Assembly (NCBI GenBank): GCA_036403155.1
Contig: DASWRM010000020.1
Location: forward strand, 1 to 54,023
Source: Gaiellales bacterium
Lineage (GTDB): Bacteria > Actinomycetota > Thermoleophilia > Gaiellales > JAICJC01
Direction of reading: 5' to 3'
Length of the DNA: 54,023 bases
The first letter of the stretch is position 1. The number at the start of each line of letters is the position of its first letter. Below, in pieces: positions 24,740 to 34,332 of this stretch. A program made the position numbers and the translations under genes. The notes beneath the pieces were generated by a model, which searched no databases, was not told where the DNA came from, and saw only the letters and a program-made list of their open reading frames with translations.

Positions 24740-24842
24740 CACCTACCCTTTCCAGAGCGCCCCGCGCGAATGACCCGGGGCAACGAAACTTGTGTCCTCA
24801 ATTGTAGCGGTGCCTGGATCCAAACTCCATGCCGCTGCAGGC

Positions 24843-25814
24843 ATGAACGAGCCGTCTCCCGAACATATTCCCGGCCGCTCGCGGCGCCTGGTGGTGCTGC
24901 TCTGCATCGCGCTCGCCGTCGGGCTGGCCGCCGCGGGCGCCGTCGTGCTCGGCTCCCGCGGGGGCGGTGCGAGCGCAGCGACCGCGCCCGCCCGCTGCCG
25001 GCCGCTCTCCGGCGCGCCGCCGCTCAACCTCCAGCTTCCCGGTAACCCCGACGCCACGGGGACGCGCGCGATCGCCGCCGCGGCCGTGCGGCTGCTGCCG
25101 CCGGGCGACCCGCGGGTGGGTGTCGCCCGGGCCATCGTGGACTACCCGCAGACCGGCGCTGCGGGCACCCTGTCCGCGCTGCGCCGGCTCGACCAGTCCC
25201 AGCCGGTGGTGCGCCTGTACGAGGGCCTGACCGAGCTGTGGGCGGGTCGGTGCAGGCAGGCGGTCGCCACGCTGCGCCAGGTGCGGTCGACCGACCTCTA
25301 CGGCTACTCCGGGACGATCGCCGACACGGCGCTGCACACGCCTCAGCAGCGCGCCGCCTATCCCGTGTACATCCCGCCCGAGGGCACGCCGGCGGGCACC
25401 GTCGTGCATCTCCGGAGCCTGGTGCGGCGCCATCCGCGGGACTCGGGGGCCTGGTTGGGGCTGGCGGTCGCGGAGCAGAGCGCCTGGCTCCACAGCTACC
25501 GGGCCGGGGATCGCCGCGCCGCCCAGGCGGCCGCCCGCCGCGCGCTCGAGCTCGACCCGACCGGCGTGTCGCCGCGCATCGCCGTCGCCGTGCTGACGTA
25601 CGACAAGGACCGCCCGGCCGCGACGTTCAGCCAGCTGGGGCCGCTCGTCCAGCAGGCGAGCGATCCGACCGAGGTGCGGTTCCATCTCGGCATCCTCCTG
25701 TTCTGGCTTCACGACGACACCGACGCGGCCGCTCAGTGGCGGCAGGTGGTCGATGCGTCGCCTGACTCGGTCTACGGGCGCACCGCGGCGCAGCTCATGT
25801 CGAAGATCAGCTGA
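24843..25814 (+). CDS. Membrane-anchored TPR-like protein
   Basis: A 323-residue protein with a short cytoplasmic N-terminus, one transmembrane helix ([22 protein letters not shown], about 16-37) and a helical extracytoplasmic part. That part reads like degenerate TPR repeats: [105 protein letters not shown]. It probably acts as a protein-binding scaffold; no enzyme motif is visible. The ATG at 24843 was preferred to a GTG at 24792. Its last bases form an 8-base palindromic overlap with the convergent NlpC/P60 gene. Confidence 0.83.
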   Translation: MNEPSPEHIPGRSRRLVVLLCIALAVGLAAAGAVVLGSRGGGASAATAPARCRPLSGAPPLNLQLPGNPDATGTRAIAAAAVRLLPPGDPRVGVARAIVDYPQTGAAGTLSALRRLDQSQPVVRLYEGLTELWAGRCRQAVATLRQVRSTDLYGYSGTIADTALHTPQQRAAYPVYIPPEGTPAGTVVHLRSLVRRHPRDSGAWLGLAVAEQSAWLHSYRAGDRRAAQAAARRALELDPTGVSPRIAVAVLTYDKDRPAATFSQLGPLVQQASDPTEVRFHLGILLFWLHDDTDAAAQWRQVVDASPDSVYGRTAAQLMSKIS

Positions 25815-26886
25815 CGCGTGTGGCGCCGACGTACGTGTCGGCGTACCAGCCGGTCAGCGACGAGATCTGGACGACCGTTCCGGTGTGCGGCGCGTGGATG
25901 AACCGGCCGCGGCCGATGTAGAGGCCGACGTGGCCGAGGCCGTCGAAGAAGACCAGGTCGCCGGCCCGCAGGGCCGACCGCGACACGTGGCGGCCGGCGC
26001 GGTACTGGTCTGACGCGACGCGGGGCAGCGAGATGCCGACCCGCCCGTACACGTACTGGACGAGCCCGGAGCAGTCGAAGCCCGACGGCGACTCGCCGCC
26101 CCACACGTACGGCACCCCCAGCTCGGCCCGTGCGAGCGCGACGGCCCGCTCACCGATCCCCCCGTGCGATGCCCGGTGGTGATGATGGTGACGATGGTGC
26201 GTGGCGTGACCCGAGGAGCCGCTCGGGTGATGTGACGGCGGCGCCACGTAGTGGAAGTTGCTGCTGGCCCGCAGGTGGAGGGCGGCGCGGGTGTGCGGCC
26301 CGACCTGCCCGTCGACCAGGAGGCCGTGCGTTGCCTGGAAGTGCTTCACCGCGTGCAGCGTCTGGGGCCCGAACTCGCCGTCGGCCGGTATCCCGAGTGC
26401 GCGTTGGAGCGCGGCGACCGCGGGACCGACGTCGTGCCGACGCAGGACGATCTCGCCGGTCGAGCCGCCGGCCCGCGCATGCAGCGCGCCCCACGTATGC
26501 GACCCGACCTCACCGTCCACGAGCAGCCCGTGAGCTCGCTGGAAGCCCTTCACCGCATGCAGCGTCTGTGGACCGAAGATGCCGTCGGCGGGGATGCCGA
26601 GGTCGCGCTGCAGCCGGACGACGTCGGGCCCCGTGTCGCCGACCCGCAGGATGCGCGGGTGCACCCGGCGCGCCCCGGCCTTCGCCGACGCCTGGTGCTG
26701 CTTGCCGGCCGCGTAGGCCGGCGCTCCCATTCCCGCGGCGGTCGCAGCCATCACCAGAGGGACGCTCATGCGCTTGAGCTGGCGGCGGCGGCGGTAGGTC
26801 TCGCGCCGGCGCACGGCGCGCGACGCCGACGCCTGCCAGAGCTCCAGCGACCCGAGATCCCTCACGACCGACTGCACGCGTAGCAC
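25807..26886 (-). CDS. NlpC/P60 peptidoglycan endopeptidase with two PG-binding domains
   Basis: A 359-residue exported wall hydrolase. After a basic N-terminus and a hydrophobic segment ending AYAAG come two peptidoglycan-binding repeats (about 80-135 and 150-210, each with [20 protein letters not shown]-type openings and [10 protein letters not shown]), a histidine-rich linker, and an NlpC/P60 domain (about 245-359). Catalytic Cys is in [14 protein letters not shown], His in GHVGLYIG, and a second His in FIHAPH. Such enzymes cut gamma-D-glutamyl-diaminopimelate cross-links. The linker has nine His in 15 residues and could bind metal. Convergent with the TPR gene, sharing 8 bases. Confidence 0.93.
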   Translation of the reverse strand: MLRVQSVVRDLGSLELWQASASRAVRRRETYRRRRQLKRMSVPLVMAATAAGMGAPAYAAGKQHQASAKAGARRVHPRILRVGDTGPDVVRLQRDLGIPADGIFGPQTLHAVKGFQRAHGLLVDGEVGSHTWGALHARAGGSTGEIVLRRHDVGPAVAALQRALGIPADGEFGPQTLHAVKHFQATHGLLVDGQVGPHTRAALHLRASSNFHYVAPPSHHPSGSSGHATHHRHHHHHRASHGGIGERAVALARAELGVPYVWGGESPSGFDCSGLVQYVYGRVGISLPRVASDQYRAGRHVSRSALRAGDLVFFDGLGHVGLYIGRGRFIHAPHTGTVVQISSLTGWYADTYVGATRVS

Positions 26887-26912
26887 CGTACGCCTCGCGT
26901 GTCAGCGCGCGG

Positions 26913-27257
26913 TTAGGTGACCGTGAAGATCTTGTGCATGCCGGCGTGGATCGTGCAGTAGATTCGAAAGGTTCCGGCCTTGAGAGTCTTCGTCACCGAG
27001 ATGCTCGATCCTGGTCGCAGGTTGCCGCTCTGGTAGACGAGGTTGCCGTTGCTGACGCGCTTGATGTTGAACGTGTGGGTGTTCAGCCCCTTGTTGTGCG
27101 CGTTGAAGGTGATCGTCCCGTGCGGAGCCTTCGCCGACGTGAAGCTGATGAAGTTGTCATGCAAGCCAACGCCGCGAGTGCTCGACGCCCACGCCTGTGC
27201 GGCGAGCACTCCGCACGCGAGCGCGATCGTCAGCGGAATGGACAGACGTCCCAGCAT
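26913..27257 (-). CDS. Secreted cupredoxin-like copper protein
   Basis: A 114-residue protein with a signal peptide (LSIPLTIALACGVLAAQAWA) and a plastocyanin-like beta sandwich. The expected type I copper ligands are all present: His61 in LNTHTFN, Cys101, His104 and Met107 in YCTIHAGMHKIF. The mature domain is about 90 residues, the size of a small electron carrier or copper chaperone. GGGGAG 5 bases upstream supports ATG 27257. It is 26 bases from the NlpC/P60 gene on the same strand. Its redox partner is not encoded nearby. Confidence 0.88.
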   Translation of the reverse strand: MLGRLSIPLTIALACGVLAAQAWASSTRGVGLHDNFISFTSAKAPHGTITFNAHNKGLNTHTFNIKRVSNGNLVYQSGNLRPGSSISVTKTLKAGTFRIYCTIHAGMHKIFTVT

Positions 27258-27308
27258 GGTCACTCCCCGGTCGGTTTTCCCTCGTACGGGATGCCGGCCG
27301 GACCGGAT

Positions 27309-28787
27309 TCACCAGGGCGGGCCGGCGTGCACCCACCGCCCCGCGAGCATGGTCGCGACGACGCGGGCGTCGCGGATCCGGTCCGGCTGCTCGACGATGT
27401 CGGTGTCCAGCACCACCAGGTCGGCAGCCAGGCCGGGCAGCAGGCAGCCGCGAAGGCGCTCCTCGCCGACCGCGTACGCCGCAGCCGCGGTGTGGCAGGA
27501 GACGGCGTCCGCGACCGGGATCCGCTGCTCGGGATGCCATGGGTCGCGGTCGTCCACCGTTCGGTGCACGGCCGCCTGGATCGCCGTGAGGGGGTGGAGC
27601 TCCTCGATCGGCGGGTCGGCGCCGAAGACGACGTGCGCGCCGGAGTCCAGCAGCTCGCGGGTGCGGTACCCCTTCGCCGAGCGCTCGCCCCACATCTCGT
27701 CGGCGAGGTCGCGGTCGCTGGTCGCGTGCACGGGCTGGACGCTGGCCGTGATCCCCAGCTCGGCGAAGCGCGGAAGATCCGCGTCGTCGAGGCACTGCGC
27801 GTGCTCGATCCGCGGCCTGAGCAGCGCCTCCTCCCACGCACCACGCGTCCGCTCGAGCGCGTTCAGCGCGGCGCGGTTCGCCCCATCGCCGATCGCGTGC
27901 ACCGCCATCGGCAGCCCGCATGCGGCCGCCTGCTCCGCTGCCCCGGCCAGGTCGTCCTCCGAGAGCAGCTGGTCGCCCGAGCCGTCGAGCATCCAGGCCG
28001 TCCGGGAGCGGAGCGTGCCGTCCATGAACGCCTTCACCGGCCCCACCCTGAGCAGCTCGCTCCCGAAGCCCGCTCGCAGCTCGATCGCCCGCGCCGCGGG
28101 CAGCGCGTCCAGCGGGATGCTCATGGCCACGCGCAGCGTCAGCCTCCGGTCGGCGTCGTAGCGCTGCCAGAGCTCGCGCCCGCCGCTGGCCTGGAAGTCG
28201 TGAACGCCGATGACGCCGCGGGCGTTGGCCTCGGCCATCCCGTCGCGCAGCGCGCGCGACCGCTCGAGCGGGGTCGCCGGGGGAAGCGGAAACCGCCACG
28301 CCTCCCACTCGTGCAGGACGCCTGTCGGATGGTCGACGCCCTGCGCACGCAGTGCCGCGCCGTTCACCCAGAGGGTGTGGTGGTCGTGCGCCCACAGCGC
28401 GGCCGGCCGGTCACCCGTGACCGAGTCGAGCGCCGATGCGGTGGGCGGGCCGTCCGGCCAGACCGCCTCGAGCCATCCCTTGCCCCGCAACCAGCCCTCT
28501 CCGGCGGCTCCGTCGGCCACCGCCCGCAGCGTCTCAGCCATGCTGCGGCACCCGTGCAGATCGAGCCACGTGCGCTCGAGCGCCCAGTCGAGGAAGTGGA
28601 CGTGCGCGTCCGTGAAGCCGGGGAGCACGCAGCGTCCCTCCAGGTCGATCCGCTCGTGGCCGACGGTATCGCTCTCGCCCTCGCGGACGTCCACCCCGCC
28701 GGCGATGACACCGCCTGCGACGGCGAGCGCCCGGACGCGGGGGAGGCGCGGATCCATGGTGTAGATCGGGCCGTTGTGGAGGATCAC
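27309..28787 (-). CDS. YtcJ-like metal-dependent amidohydrolase
   Basis: A 492-residue amidohydrolase of the YtcJ/LAF3 subgroup. The N-terminal small sandwich begins ILHNGPIYTMDPRLPRVRALAV and leads to LPGFTDAHVHFLDW (first metal pair). Later metal ligands appear in GLPMAVHAIGDGANR, RPRIEHAQCL and VVFGADPPIEELHPLTAIQAAV. The C-terminus LRGCLLPGLAADLVVLDTDI closes the sandwich. Substrates in this group are amides or formamides and are hard to predict. No signal peptide is present. It is divergent from the M24 peptidase with only 21 bases between the starts. Confidence 0.92.
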   Translation of the reverse strand: MILHNGPIYTMDPRLPRVRALAVAGGVIAGGVDVREGESDTVGHERIDLEGRCVLPGFTDAHVHFLDWALERTWLDLHGCRSMAETLRAVADGAAGEGWLRGKGWLEAVWPDGPPTASALDSVTGDRPAALWAHDHHTLWVNGAALRAQGVDHPTGVLHEWEAWRFPLPPATPLERSRALRDGMAEANARGVIGVHDFQASGGRELWQRYDADRRLTLRVAMSIPLDALPAARAIELRAGFGSELLRVGPVKAFMDGTLRSRTAWMLDGSGDQLLSEDDLAGAAEQAAACGLPMAVHAIGDGANRAALNALERTRGAWEEALLRPRIEHAQCLDDADLPRFAELGITASVQPVHATSDRDLADEMWGERSAKGYRTRELLDSGAHVVFGADPPIEELHPLTAIQAAVHRTVDDRDPWHPEQRIPVADAVSCHTAAAAYAVGEERLRGCLLPGLAADLVVLDTDIVEQPDRIRDARVVATMLAGRWVHAGPPW

Positions 28788-28808
28788 GCGGCCGGTAGTC
28801 TACGCCGC

Positions 28809-29990
28809 GTGCCTCCCCGGGACGAGATCGAGCAGCGGCTGCGCCGGTTCGCAGCGGCTCTCGCCGAGGACGGGCTCGACGCGGCGGTGATCACGCAGAG
28901 CACCGACCTGGCCTACCTGACGGGCACGAACCAGCAGGCGCACCTGGTCGTCCCCGCCCGCGGCGAGCCGCGCCTGGCCGTCCGCCGGACGCTGGAGCGC
29001 GCGCGGATGGAGTCGCCGCTCGCACACATCGATCCGCTGCCGTCACTGTCGGGCCTCGGCGGGGTGCTGCGCGCCGCCGGCCTCGGCCCCGGCGCGGAGG
29101 TCGGCTTCGAGCTGGACGTGCTGCCGGCCTCGCGATACCTCGGCTACGTCCGGCGGCTGGACGGCTTCCAGGTGGGTGACTGCTCCGCAACCATCCGCCG
29201 GGTGCGGGCGGTCAAGAGCTCATGGGAACTGGAGCGGATGCGGCGGGCCGCCGAGCAGGTGCGCCTCGCCGCGGAGGCTGTCCCCGGCATGCTGGCCGAG
29301 GGCGCCGTTGAGTCTCATGTTCAACTTGAGGTAGAGAAAGTGCTGCGGGAGGCGGGCCACCAGGGGCAGCTGCGCTTTCGCGGGTTCAACCAGGAGATGC
29401 ACTACGGGCAGGTGCTCGGCGGGCCGAGCGGCGCGATCCCTGGCTACTCCGACTCGCCGCTCTGCGGGCCCGGCCCGAACGCCGTGCTCGGGAAGGGGCC
29501 CGACCACGCCGTCCTTCGGCGGGGCGACCCCGTCATCGTCGACCTCGTCGGCGGCCACGACGGCTACCTGGCCGACCAGACGCGCACGTTTTCGGTCGGC
29601 CCGCTCGCCGACGACCTGCGAGACGCCTACGACGCCGCCGTTCGCATCCTGCGGTCGGTCGAGGAGCGCATCGCTCCCGGCACGCCGCCCAGCGAGCTGT
29701 TCCTGCACGCCGAGGCGCTGGCCGGTGACGCCGGGCTCGGGGAGCACTTCATGGGGCACGGGGACGGCCGGGTGCGGTTCCTGGGCCACGGCGTCGGGAT
29801 GGAGATCGACGAGCTCCCCGTGCTGGCTCCCGGGTTCGACGAGCCGCTCCAGGCCGGCCACGTGATCGCCGTCGAGCCGAAGTTCGTGTTTCCGGGGCGC
29901 GGTGCCGTCGGCATCGAGAACATGTATGCCGTCACGGAGGGAGGACGCGAGCAGATGACCACCGCGAGCGAGGAGCTGATCGAGGCATGA
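28809..29990 (+). CDS. M24 family Xaa-Pro-type aminopeptidase
   Basis: A 393-residue protein with an N-terminal creatinase-like domain (RRFAAALAEDGLDAAVITQSTDLAYLTG) and a C-terminal pita-bread metallopeptidase domain. Metal ligands are in VIVDLVGGHDGYLADQTRTF (two Asp), GHGVGMEIDELP (His), IAVEPKF and GIENMY (two Glu). It should remove the residue before proline, or act on a related small substrate. The GTG at 28809 fits the family N-terminus; the frame stays open far upstream, but there it is only antisense to the amidohydrolase. The stop overlaps the acyl-CoA dehydrogenase ATG by 4 bases. Confidence 0.92.
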   Translation: MPPRDEIEQRLRRFAAALAEDGLDAAVITQSTDLAYLTGTNQQAHLVVPARGEPRLAVRRTLERARMESPLAHIDPLPSLSGLGGVLRAAGLGPGAEVGFELDVLPASRYLGYVRRLDGFQVGDCSATIRRVRAVKSSWELERMRRAAEQVRLAAEAVPGMLAEGAVESHVQLEVEKVLREAGHQGQLRFRGFNQEMHYGQVLGGPSGAIPGYSDSPLCGPGPNAVLGKGPDHAVLRRGDPVIVDLVGGHDGYLADQTRTFSVGPLADDLRDAYDAAVRILRSVEERIAPGTPPSELFLHAEALAGDAGLGEHFMGHGDGRVRFLGHGVGMEIDELPVLAPGFDEPLQAGHVIAVEPKFVFPGRGAVGIENMYAVTEGGREQMTTASEELIEA

Positions 29991-31135
29991 GCGTCCGCCA
30001 CCCGCAGACCGAGGAACAGCAGCTGCTGGTCGACGCCGTGCGGACGCTCGCGCGAGAGCAGATCGCTCCAGGCGCCGCGGCCGTGGACAAGCGAGCCGAG
30101 TTTCCATGGGAGGTGGTCGAGCTGCTCCGCAGCCACGATGTATTCGCCCTGGCGTTCGGCGAGGAGTACGGCGGCACGGGGACGGGCACGCTGACGTTCC
30201 TGCGCGCCGTCGAAGAGCTGTCGTGGGCGGATGCCACGGTCGGGCTGGTGCTCGCGGTGCAGTCCCTGGGCGCGATTGCGATCGAGCTGGCCGGCTCGCC
30301 GGAGCAGAAACAGCGGTATCTGCCACGGTGGGCGACCGGCGAATGGATCAGCGCGTACGCGCTGACGGAGGCTGGATCCGGATCGGACGCGCGGGCGATG
30401 CGGACGACGGCGCGCCGCGACGGCGACGGCTGGGTGATCGACGGCAGCAAGCGCTTCATCACCAACGCCGGTGTGGCGGACACGTACGTGGTGTTCGCGC
30501 GCACGGGCGATTCGATCTCGGCGTTCATCGTCGAGAAGGACGCTCCCGGCTTCTCGGTGGCCCGGATCGAGCCGAAGATGGGCATCAAGGGGTCGACCAC
30601 CGGCGAGCTGCTCTTCGAGGGGTGCCGGGTTCCCGCGGGCGCGCTGGTCGGCGACGAGGGCACCGGCTTTCGCACCGCGATGCGCGTGCTCGACCGGTCG
30701 CGCCCCGGCATCGGCGCGCAGGCCCTCGGCATCGCGCAGGCGGCGCTCGACCACGCGCTGCGGTACGCCGGGGAGCGCGAGACGTTCGGGAAGCCGCTCG
30801 CCGAGCACCAGGGGATCCAGTTCATGCTCGCCGACATGGCGGTGAAGGTCGAGGCCAGCCGCGGGCTGCTCTACGACGTCGGCGTCATGCTCGACCAGGG
30901 GATCGACGGCCCGGAGCTGACCAAGGCATCCGCAATGGCGAAGCTGATGTGCTCGGACACCGCGATGTCTGTGACCACCGACGCCGTGCAGATCCTCGGC
31001 GGGTACGGGTACATCGAGGAGTATCCGGTCGAGCGGATGATGCGCGACGCGAAGATCACTCAGATCTACGAGGGGGCGAACCAGATCCAGCGCCTGGTGA
31101 TCGCACGCGAGCTGCGCCGAACCGGCGGCGGGTAG
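29987..31135 (+). CDS. Acyl-CoA dehydrogenase
   Basis: A 382-residue FAD enzyme for the first step of acyl-CoA beta-oxidation. ALTEAGSGSDARAMRTTA is the signature loop, FITNAGVADTYVVFA follows, and the catalytic Glu is in QIYEGANQIQRLVIAREL, the position used by short-chain acyl-CoA dehydrogenases. GGYGYIEEYPVERMMRDAK is the FAD-contacting segment. It is translationally coupled to the M24 peptidase (ATGA overlap), an unusual pair whose shared role is unclear. No electron-transfer flavoprotein is encoded nearby. Confidence 0.94.
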   Translation: MSVRHPQTEEQQLLVDAVRTLAREQIAPGAAAVDKRAEFPWEVVELLRSHDVFALAFGEEYGGTGTGTLTFLRAVEELSWADATVGLVLAVQSLGAIAIELAGSPEQKQRYLPRWATGEWISAYALTEAGSGSDARAMRTTARRDGDGWVIDGSKRFITNAGVADTYVVFARTGDSISAFIVEKDAPGFSVARIEPKMGIKGSTTGELLFEGCRVPAGALVGDEGTGFRTAMRVLDRSRPGIGAQALGIAQAALDHALRYAGERETFGKPLAEHQGIQFMLADMAVKVEASRGLLYDVGVMLDQGIDGPELTKASAMAKLMCSDTAMSVTTDAVQILGGYGYIEEYPVERMMRDAKITQIYEGANQIQRLVIARELRRTGGG

Positions 31136-31247
31136 CCCCGCGGACGCACGCCGGAGGTGGTGGTCCGTGGCCGGTCTCGAATCCAGACCGGCCTCTTGCC
31201 CCCATCCGCATTCGATGCGATGATCGTCCCAGGGAGGAGGTATCGCG

Positions 31248-32543
31248 GTGGCACCGGTTGTCGCTCGTCGTCTCGTCGTCATGCTCGTGCTCGCCGCGTC
31301 GGCTCTGGCCGCAGGCGCGAGCCCTGCAGCCGCGGGGACGGCGTCGTCCTACGGTGCCCGAGCCGCCTGCACGACCGGGCAGATTCGCTGCATGGCGCTG
31401 ATCAGGACGCGCGACGGCACGGTGATGCACGCGGCGTCGGCGGCACTGCTCCCCGCGGGGTACGGGCCGGCGGCCTACCACACCGCCTACGGCCTGCCGA
31501 CGCAGACGCCGCTCGTCGCCGGCAGCACGACGGCGCACCGCGCGATCACGGTCGCCATCGTGGAGGCGTGGGACTACGGCAACGCCTACGCCGATCTGAC
31601 GACGTACAGCCAGGCCTACGGCCTGCCCGTGCTGCCGAAGTGCTCCGCCACGGTGAAGAACGCCTGCTTCCTGAAGGTCAACATGGGGGCGCCGGCCGGG
31701 TCCGCGCGCCGCACCGGGTGGTACATCGAGACGGCGCTGGACATCGAGACGGTGCACGCCATCTGCCAGAACTGCAGGATCGTCCTGGTCGAGTCCGCAG
31801 ACGACACTGCCGAGTCGTTCGCCGCCGCCGAGAACCGGGCCGCGACGGCGGCGCCGATCGTGTCGAACAGCTACGGGAGCTATGACATCGACGGCTCGCT
31901 CGGAGCGCTCGACGCCGCGTACGACCACCCCAACAAGGCGATCGTGTTCTCGTCGGGCGATGCCGGCTACGACGTCTCCTGGCCGGCCTCGCTGAACACG
32001 GTGGTGGCGGTGGGCGGGACGGCGCTTCATCTCAACCCGGACGGGACGTACGGCAGCGAGACGGCATGGGGACCGACGGCGACGGCGGCGTACGGCACCG
32101 GATCCGGGTGCGCGAACGGCGCCTCGGGGCTCTTCCCGGCCGAGCCGGCGAGGACGTTCCAGACCACGGTCGCGAACTGGGCAGCCACAGGGTGCGGGAC
32201 ATCGCGCGGGGACAACGACGTGTCGGCCAACGCCGACCCCGACACCGGCTCCGCGATCTACTCGCTGCCCACCGGATGGGTGACCGTCGGCGGCACCAGC
32301 CTTGCCGCTCCGCTGATCGCGGCGGTGTTCGCGCTCAAGGGCAACGCCGCGAGCGTCCCGTACCCGGCCTCGCTGCTGTACGCTAAGGCCGGAACGTCGG
32401 CGTTCAACGACCCCGCCGCGGGGTCGAACGACACCGGTGTCGCAACGGTGCCCTGCGATACGACCACGACGGCATGCAGGGCGGCACCGGGATACGACCT
32501 GCCCACGGGCGTCGGCACGCCGCACGGGATCGGCGGCTTCTAG
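31248..32543 (+). CDS. Secreted sedolisin-like serine carboxyl peptidase (S53) without propeptide
   Basis: A 431-residue exported peptidase. The signal peptide spans about 1-29. Catalytic residues fit family S53: Glu161 and Asp165 in YIETALDIETVH, oxyanion Asp238 in SSGDAGYD, and Ser351 in VGGTSLAAPL. The C-terminal YDLPTGVGTPHG corresponds to the calcium site. The AYGLP boundary motif that normally follows the propeptide occurs already at residues 80-84, so the usual propeptide of more than 150 residues is missing. Several cysteines suggest disulfides. AGGGAGGAGG 7 bases before GTG 31248 is a very strong ribosome site. Likely an extracellular acid protease. Confidence 0.92.
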   Translation: MAPVVARRLVVMLVLAASALAAGASPAAAGTASSYGARAACTTGQIRCMALIRTRDGTVMHAASAALLPAGYGPAAYHTAYGLPTQTPLVAGSTTAHRAITVAIVEAWDYGNAYADLTTYSQAYGLPVLPKCSATVKNACFLKVNMGAPAGSARRTGWYIETALDIETVHAICQNCRIVLVESADDTAESFAAAENRAATAAPIVSNSYGSYDIDGSLGALDAAYDHPNKAIVFSSGDAGYDVSWPASLNTVVAVGGTALHLNPDGTYGSETAWGPTATAAYGTGSGCANGASGLFPAEPARTFQTTVANWAATGCGTSRGDNDVSANADPDTGSAIYSLPTGWVTVGGTSLAAPLIAAVFALKGNAASVPYPASLLYAKAGTSAFNDPAAGSNDTGVATVPCDTTTTACRAAPGYDLPTGVGTPHGIGGF

Positions 32544-32610
32544 CCGGCTTGCCGCCCGCGGCGCTCGGGCCGGCCCGAGCGCCGCACCACCGATCATCTA
32601 CAGTGCGCGC

Positions 32611-33132
32611 GTGCCCGTCGCATCGCGCGTGATCGAGTCCCCGTTGGGACCGCTGCTGCTCGTCGGGCGCGACGGGGCGCTGACCCAGCTCTGGATGACG
32701 CCCTTCCCGGTTCCTGATGACGCGCCTGCGGACGCCCGGGACGCGGGCGTGCTCGACGAGACCGCGCGCCAGCTCGACGCGTACTTCGCCGGGGATCTCA
32801 GCGCCTTCGACGTGCCGCTCGAGCTGGACGGCACGACCTTCCAGCGCCGGGTCTGGGAGGAGCTGCTGCGCATCCCCTTCGGCGAGCGGATCAGCTACGG
32901 CGAGCTGGCCCGCCGCGTCGGCCGGCCGGGATCCGCTCGCGCCGTCGGACTTGCCAACGGCCGCAACCCCGTATCGATCATCGTCCCGTGCCACCGCGTT
33001 GTCGGCTCTGACGGCCGGCTCACGGGGTACGGCGGCGGTCTCGACCGCAAGGCATGGCTGCTCGACCACGAGGGGCGGCAGGGGCGCGGACAGCTCGCGC
33101 TCGGCATCGGCGCCTCCGCGCACCCGGGCTGA
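32611..33132 (+). CDS. ogt: Methylated-DNA-protein-cysteine methyltransferase
   Basis: A 173-residue suicidal DNA-repair protein that removes alkyl groups from O6-alkylguanine. The acceptor cysteine is in VSIIVPCHRVVGSDGRLTGYGGG, preceded by the recognition helix ISYGELARRVGRPGSARAVGLANGRNP. The N-terminal half is the RNase-H-like domain typical of Ogt. No AdaA-like zinc domain is attached. The GTG at 32611 gives a normal Ogt length. It lies 1 base before the M48 protease gene and is probably cotranscribed with it. Confidence 0.95.
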   Translation: MPVASRVIESPLGPLLLVGRDGALTQLWMTPFPVPDDAPADARDAGVLDETARQLDAYFAGDLSAFDVPLELDGTTFQRRVWEELLRIPFGERISYGELARRVGRPGSARAVGLANGRNPVSIIVPCHRVVGSDGRLTGYGGGLDRKAWLLDHEGRQGRGQLALGIGASAHPG

Positions 33133-33133
33133 C

Positions 33134-34225
33134 GTGGGGTCGGACGACCGGTTGCGCCAGCGGCAGGCGCGCGTCTACAACCGCGCCCGGCGCCGGCTCT
33201 CGTGGGCCGATACGCTCGCGGGCCTCGTCGCCCTGGTCGCCGTCGTGGTGTGGGCCGGCGCGCTTGGCGGGTGGGGCTGCGTCGCAGCGCTGGCGGCCGT
33301 CCTGCCGGCGATATCCCTGCCGTTCGGCTACGCCGGTTACGTGCTCTCGCGGCGGAACGGGCTGTCGCGGCAGACGCCGGGCGGGTGGCTGGCCGACCAG
33401 GGCAAGGCACGCGCGGTCGGCCTCCTCCTCGGCGCCCTCGTCGCCCTCGGCCCGCTCGGCATCCAGCGGCTGTTCCCGGCGTGGTGGCCGGTGCCGTCCT
33501 GGGCAGCCGCCGTGATGGTCGCGGCGCTCCTGTCCGTGCTCTGGCCGGTGGTGCTGCTGCCGATCTTCATGCGCAGCGAGCCGCTGGCGGACGGCCCGCT
33601 GGCGGAGGCGCTGTGGGAAACGGTCAGGGCCACCGGCGTTCCGGTCAGGGACATGCGGCTGCTGCACATGGGCGAGAAGACGTCGGCCGCGAACGCGATG
33701 GTGGCCGGCATGGGGCCGACCCTGCGCGTCTACGTGGGCGACACCATCGGCGAGCAGGCCGATCCGGAGCTCGCCCTGACGGACACACGCCTGGTGCTCG
33801 CTCACGAGCTCGGTCACCACGCGCACGGCGACACGTGGCGACTGATGGCATGGTCGGCGGTCGCCCTCGCCGCCGGCATGGCCGGTGCCTGGATCGGTGT
33901 CCGGGAGCTCTCGCCGGACGGGGCCGGGCATCTGACGGCGCTGCCCTCCCTCGTGCTCGGGTTCTCACTGGCATCGGCCGCGCTGTCGCCGGCCGGCGCG
34001 GCCTTCTCACGGAGGCTGGAGCGCGCCGCCGACGCGTATGCCGTACGCGTGACGGGGCAGGGCGCCCGCTACGCGGAGACCTTCGAGCGGCTGGTCGAAC
34101 AGAACCTGATGGAGCTGGAGCCGCCGCATCTCTGGCACACCCTGACCGCCTCGCACCCGATGCCCGCGGAGCGGATCGCGACGGCCCGGCGGAACGTGAC
34201 AGGCCGCGAGCCGCGGCAGGAATAG
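33134..34225 (+). CDS. M48 family membrane zinc metalloprotease
   Basis: A 363-residue protein with four or more transmembrane helices (about 25-65, 95-115, 125-150 and two later) and a cytoplasmic zinc protease domain. The active site is LVLAHELGHHAHGD, with the third ligand Glu in RRLERAADAYAV. The N-terminal region resembles the CAAX prenyl protease 1 (Ste24) subgroup: FGYAGYVLSRRNGLSRQTPGGWLADQ. Ste24/HtpX-type enzymes degrade membrane proteins. The GTG start lies 1 base after the ogt stop. It is complete, with HPMPAERIATARR, the usual M48 ending. Confidence 0.93.
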   Translation: MGSDDRLRQRQARVYNRARRRLSWADTLAGLVALVAVVVWAGALGGWGCVAALAAVLPAISLPFGYAGYVLSRRNGLSRQTPGGWLADQGKARAVGLLLGALVALGPLGIQRLFPAWWPVPSWAAAVMVAALLSVLWPVVLLPIFMRSEPLADGPLAEALWETVRATGVPVRDMRLLHMGEKTSAANAMVAGMGPTLRVYVGDTIGEQADPELALTDTRLVLAHELGHHAHGDTWRLMAWSAVALAAGMAGAWIGVRELSPDGAGHLTALPSLVLGFSLASAALSPAGAAFSRRLERAADAYAVRVTGQGARYAETFERLVEQNLMELEPPHLWHTLTASHPMPAERIATARRNVTGREPRQE

Positions 34226-34332
34226 ACTGACCCGGCGCGAATTGCGTCGCGATGCAGTTCGGAACCGGTTCAGCGGCCGAGGCGCTCGACGAGCAGTCGC
34301 GGCCGGATCTCTCGATCGTCGGAGGAGTTGCC

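Noticed and set aside
26934-28808. Long plus-strand extension of the M24 peptidase frame
   Set aside because: The region is antisense to the cupredoxin and amidohydrolase genes; the peptidase domain begins at the GTG at 28809.
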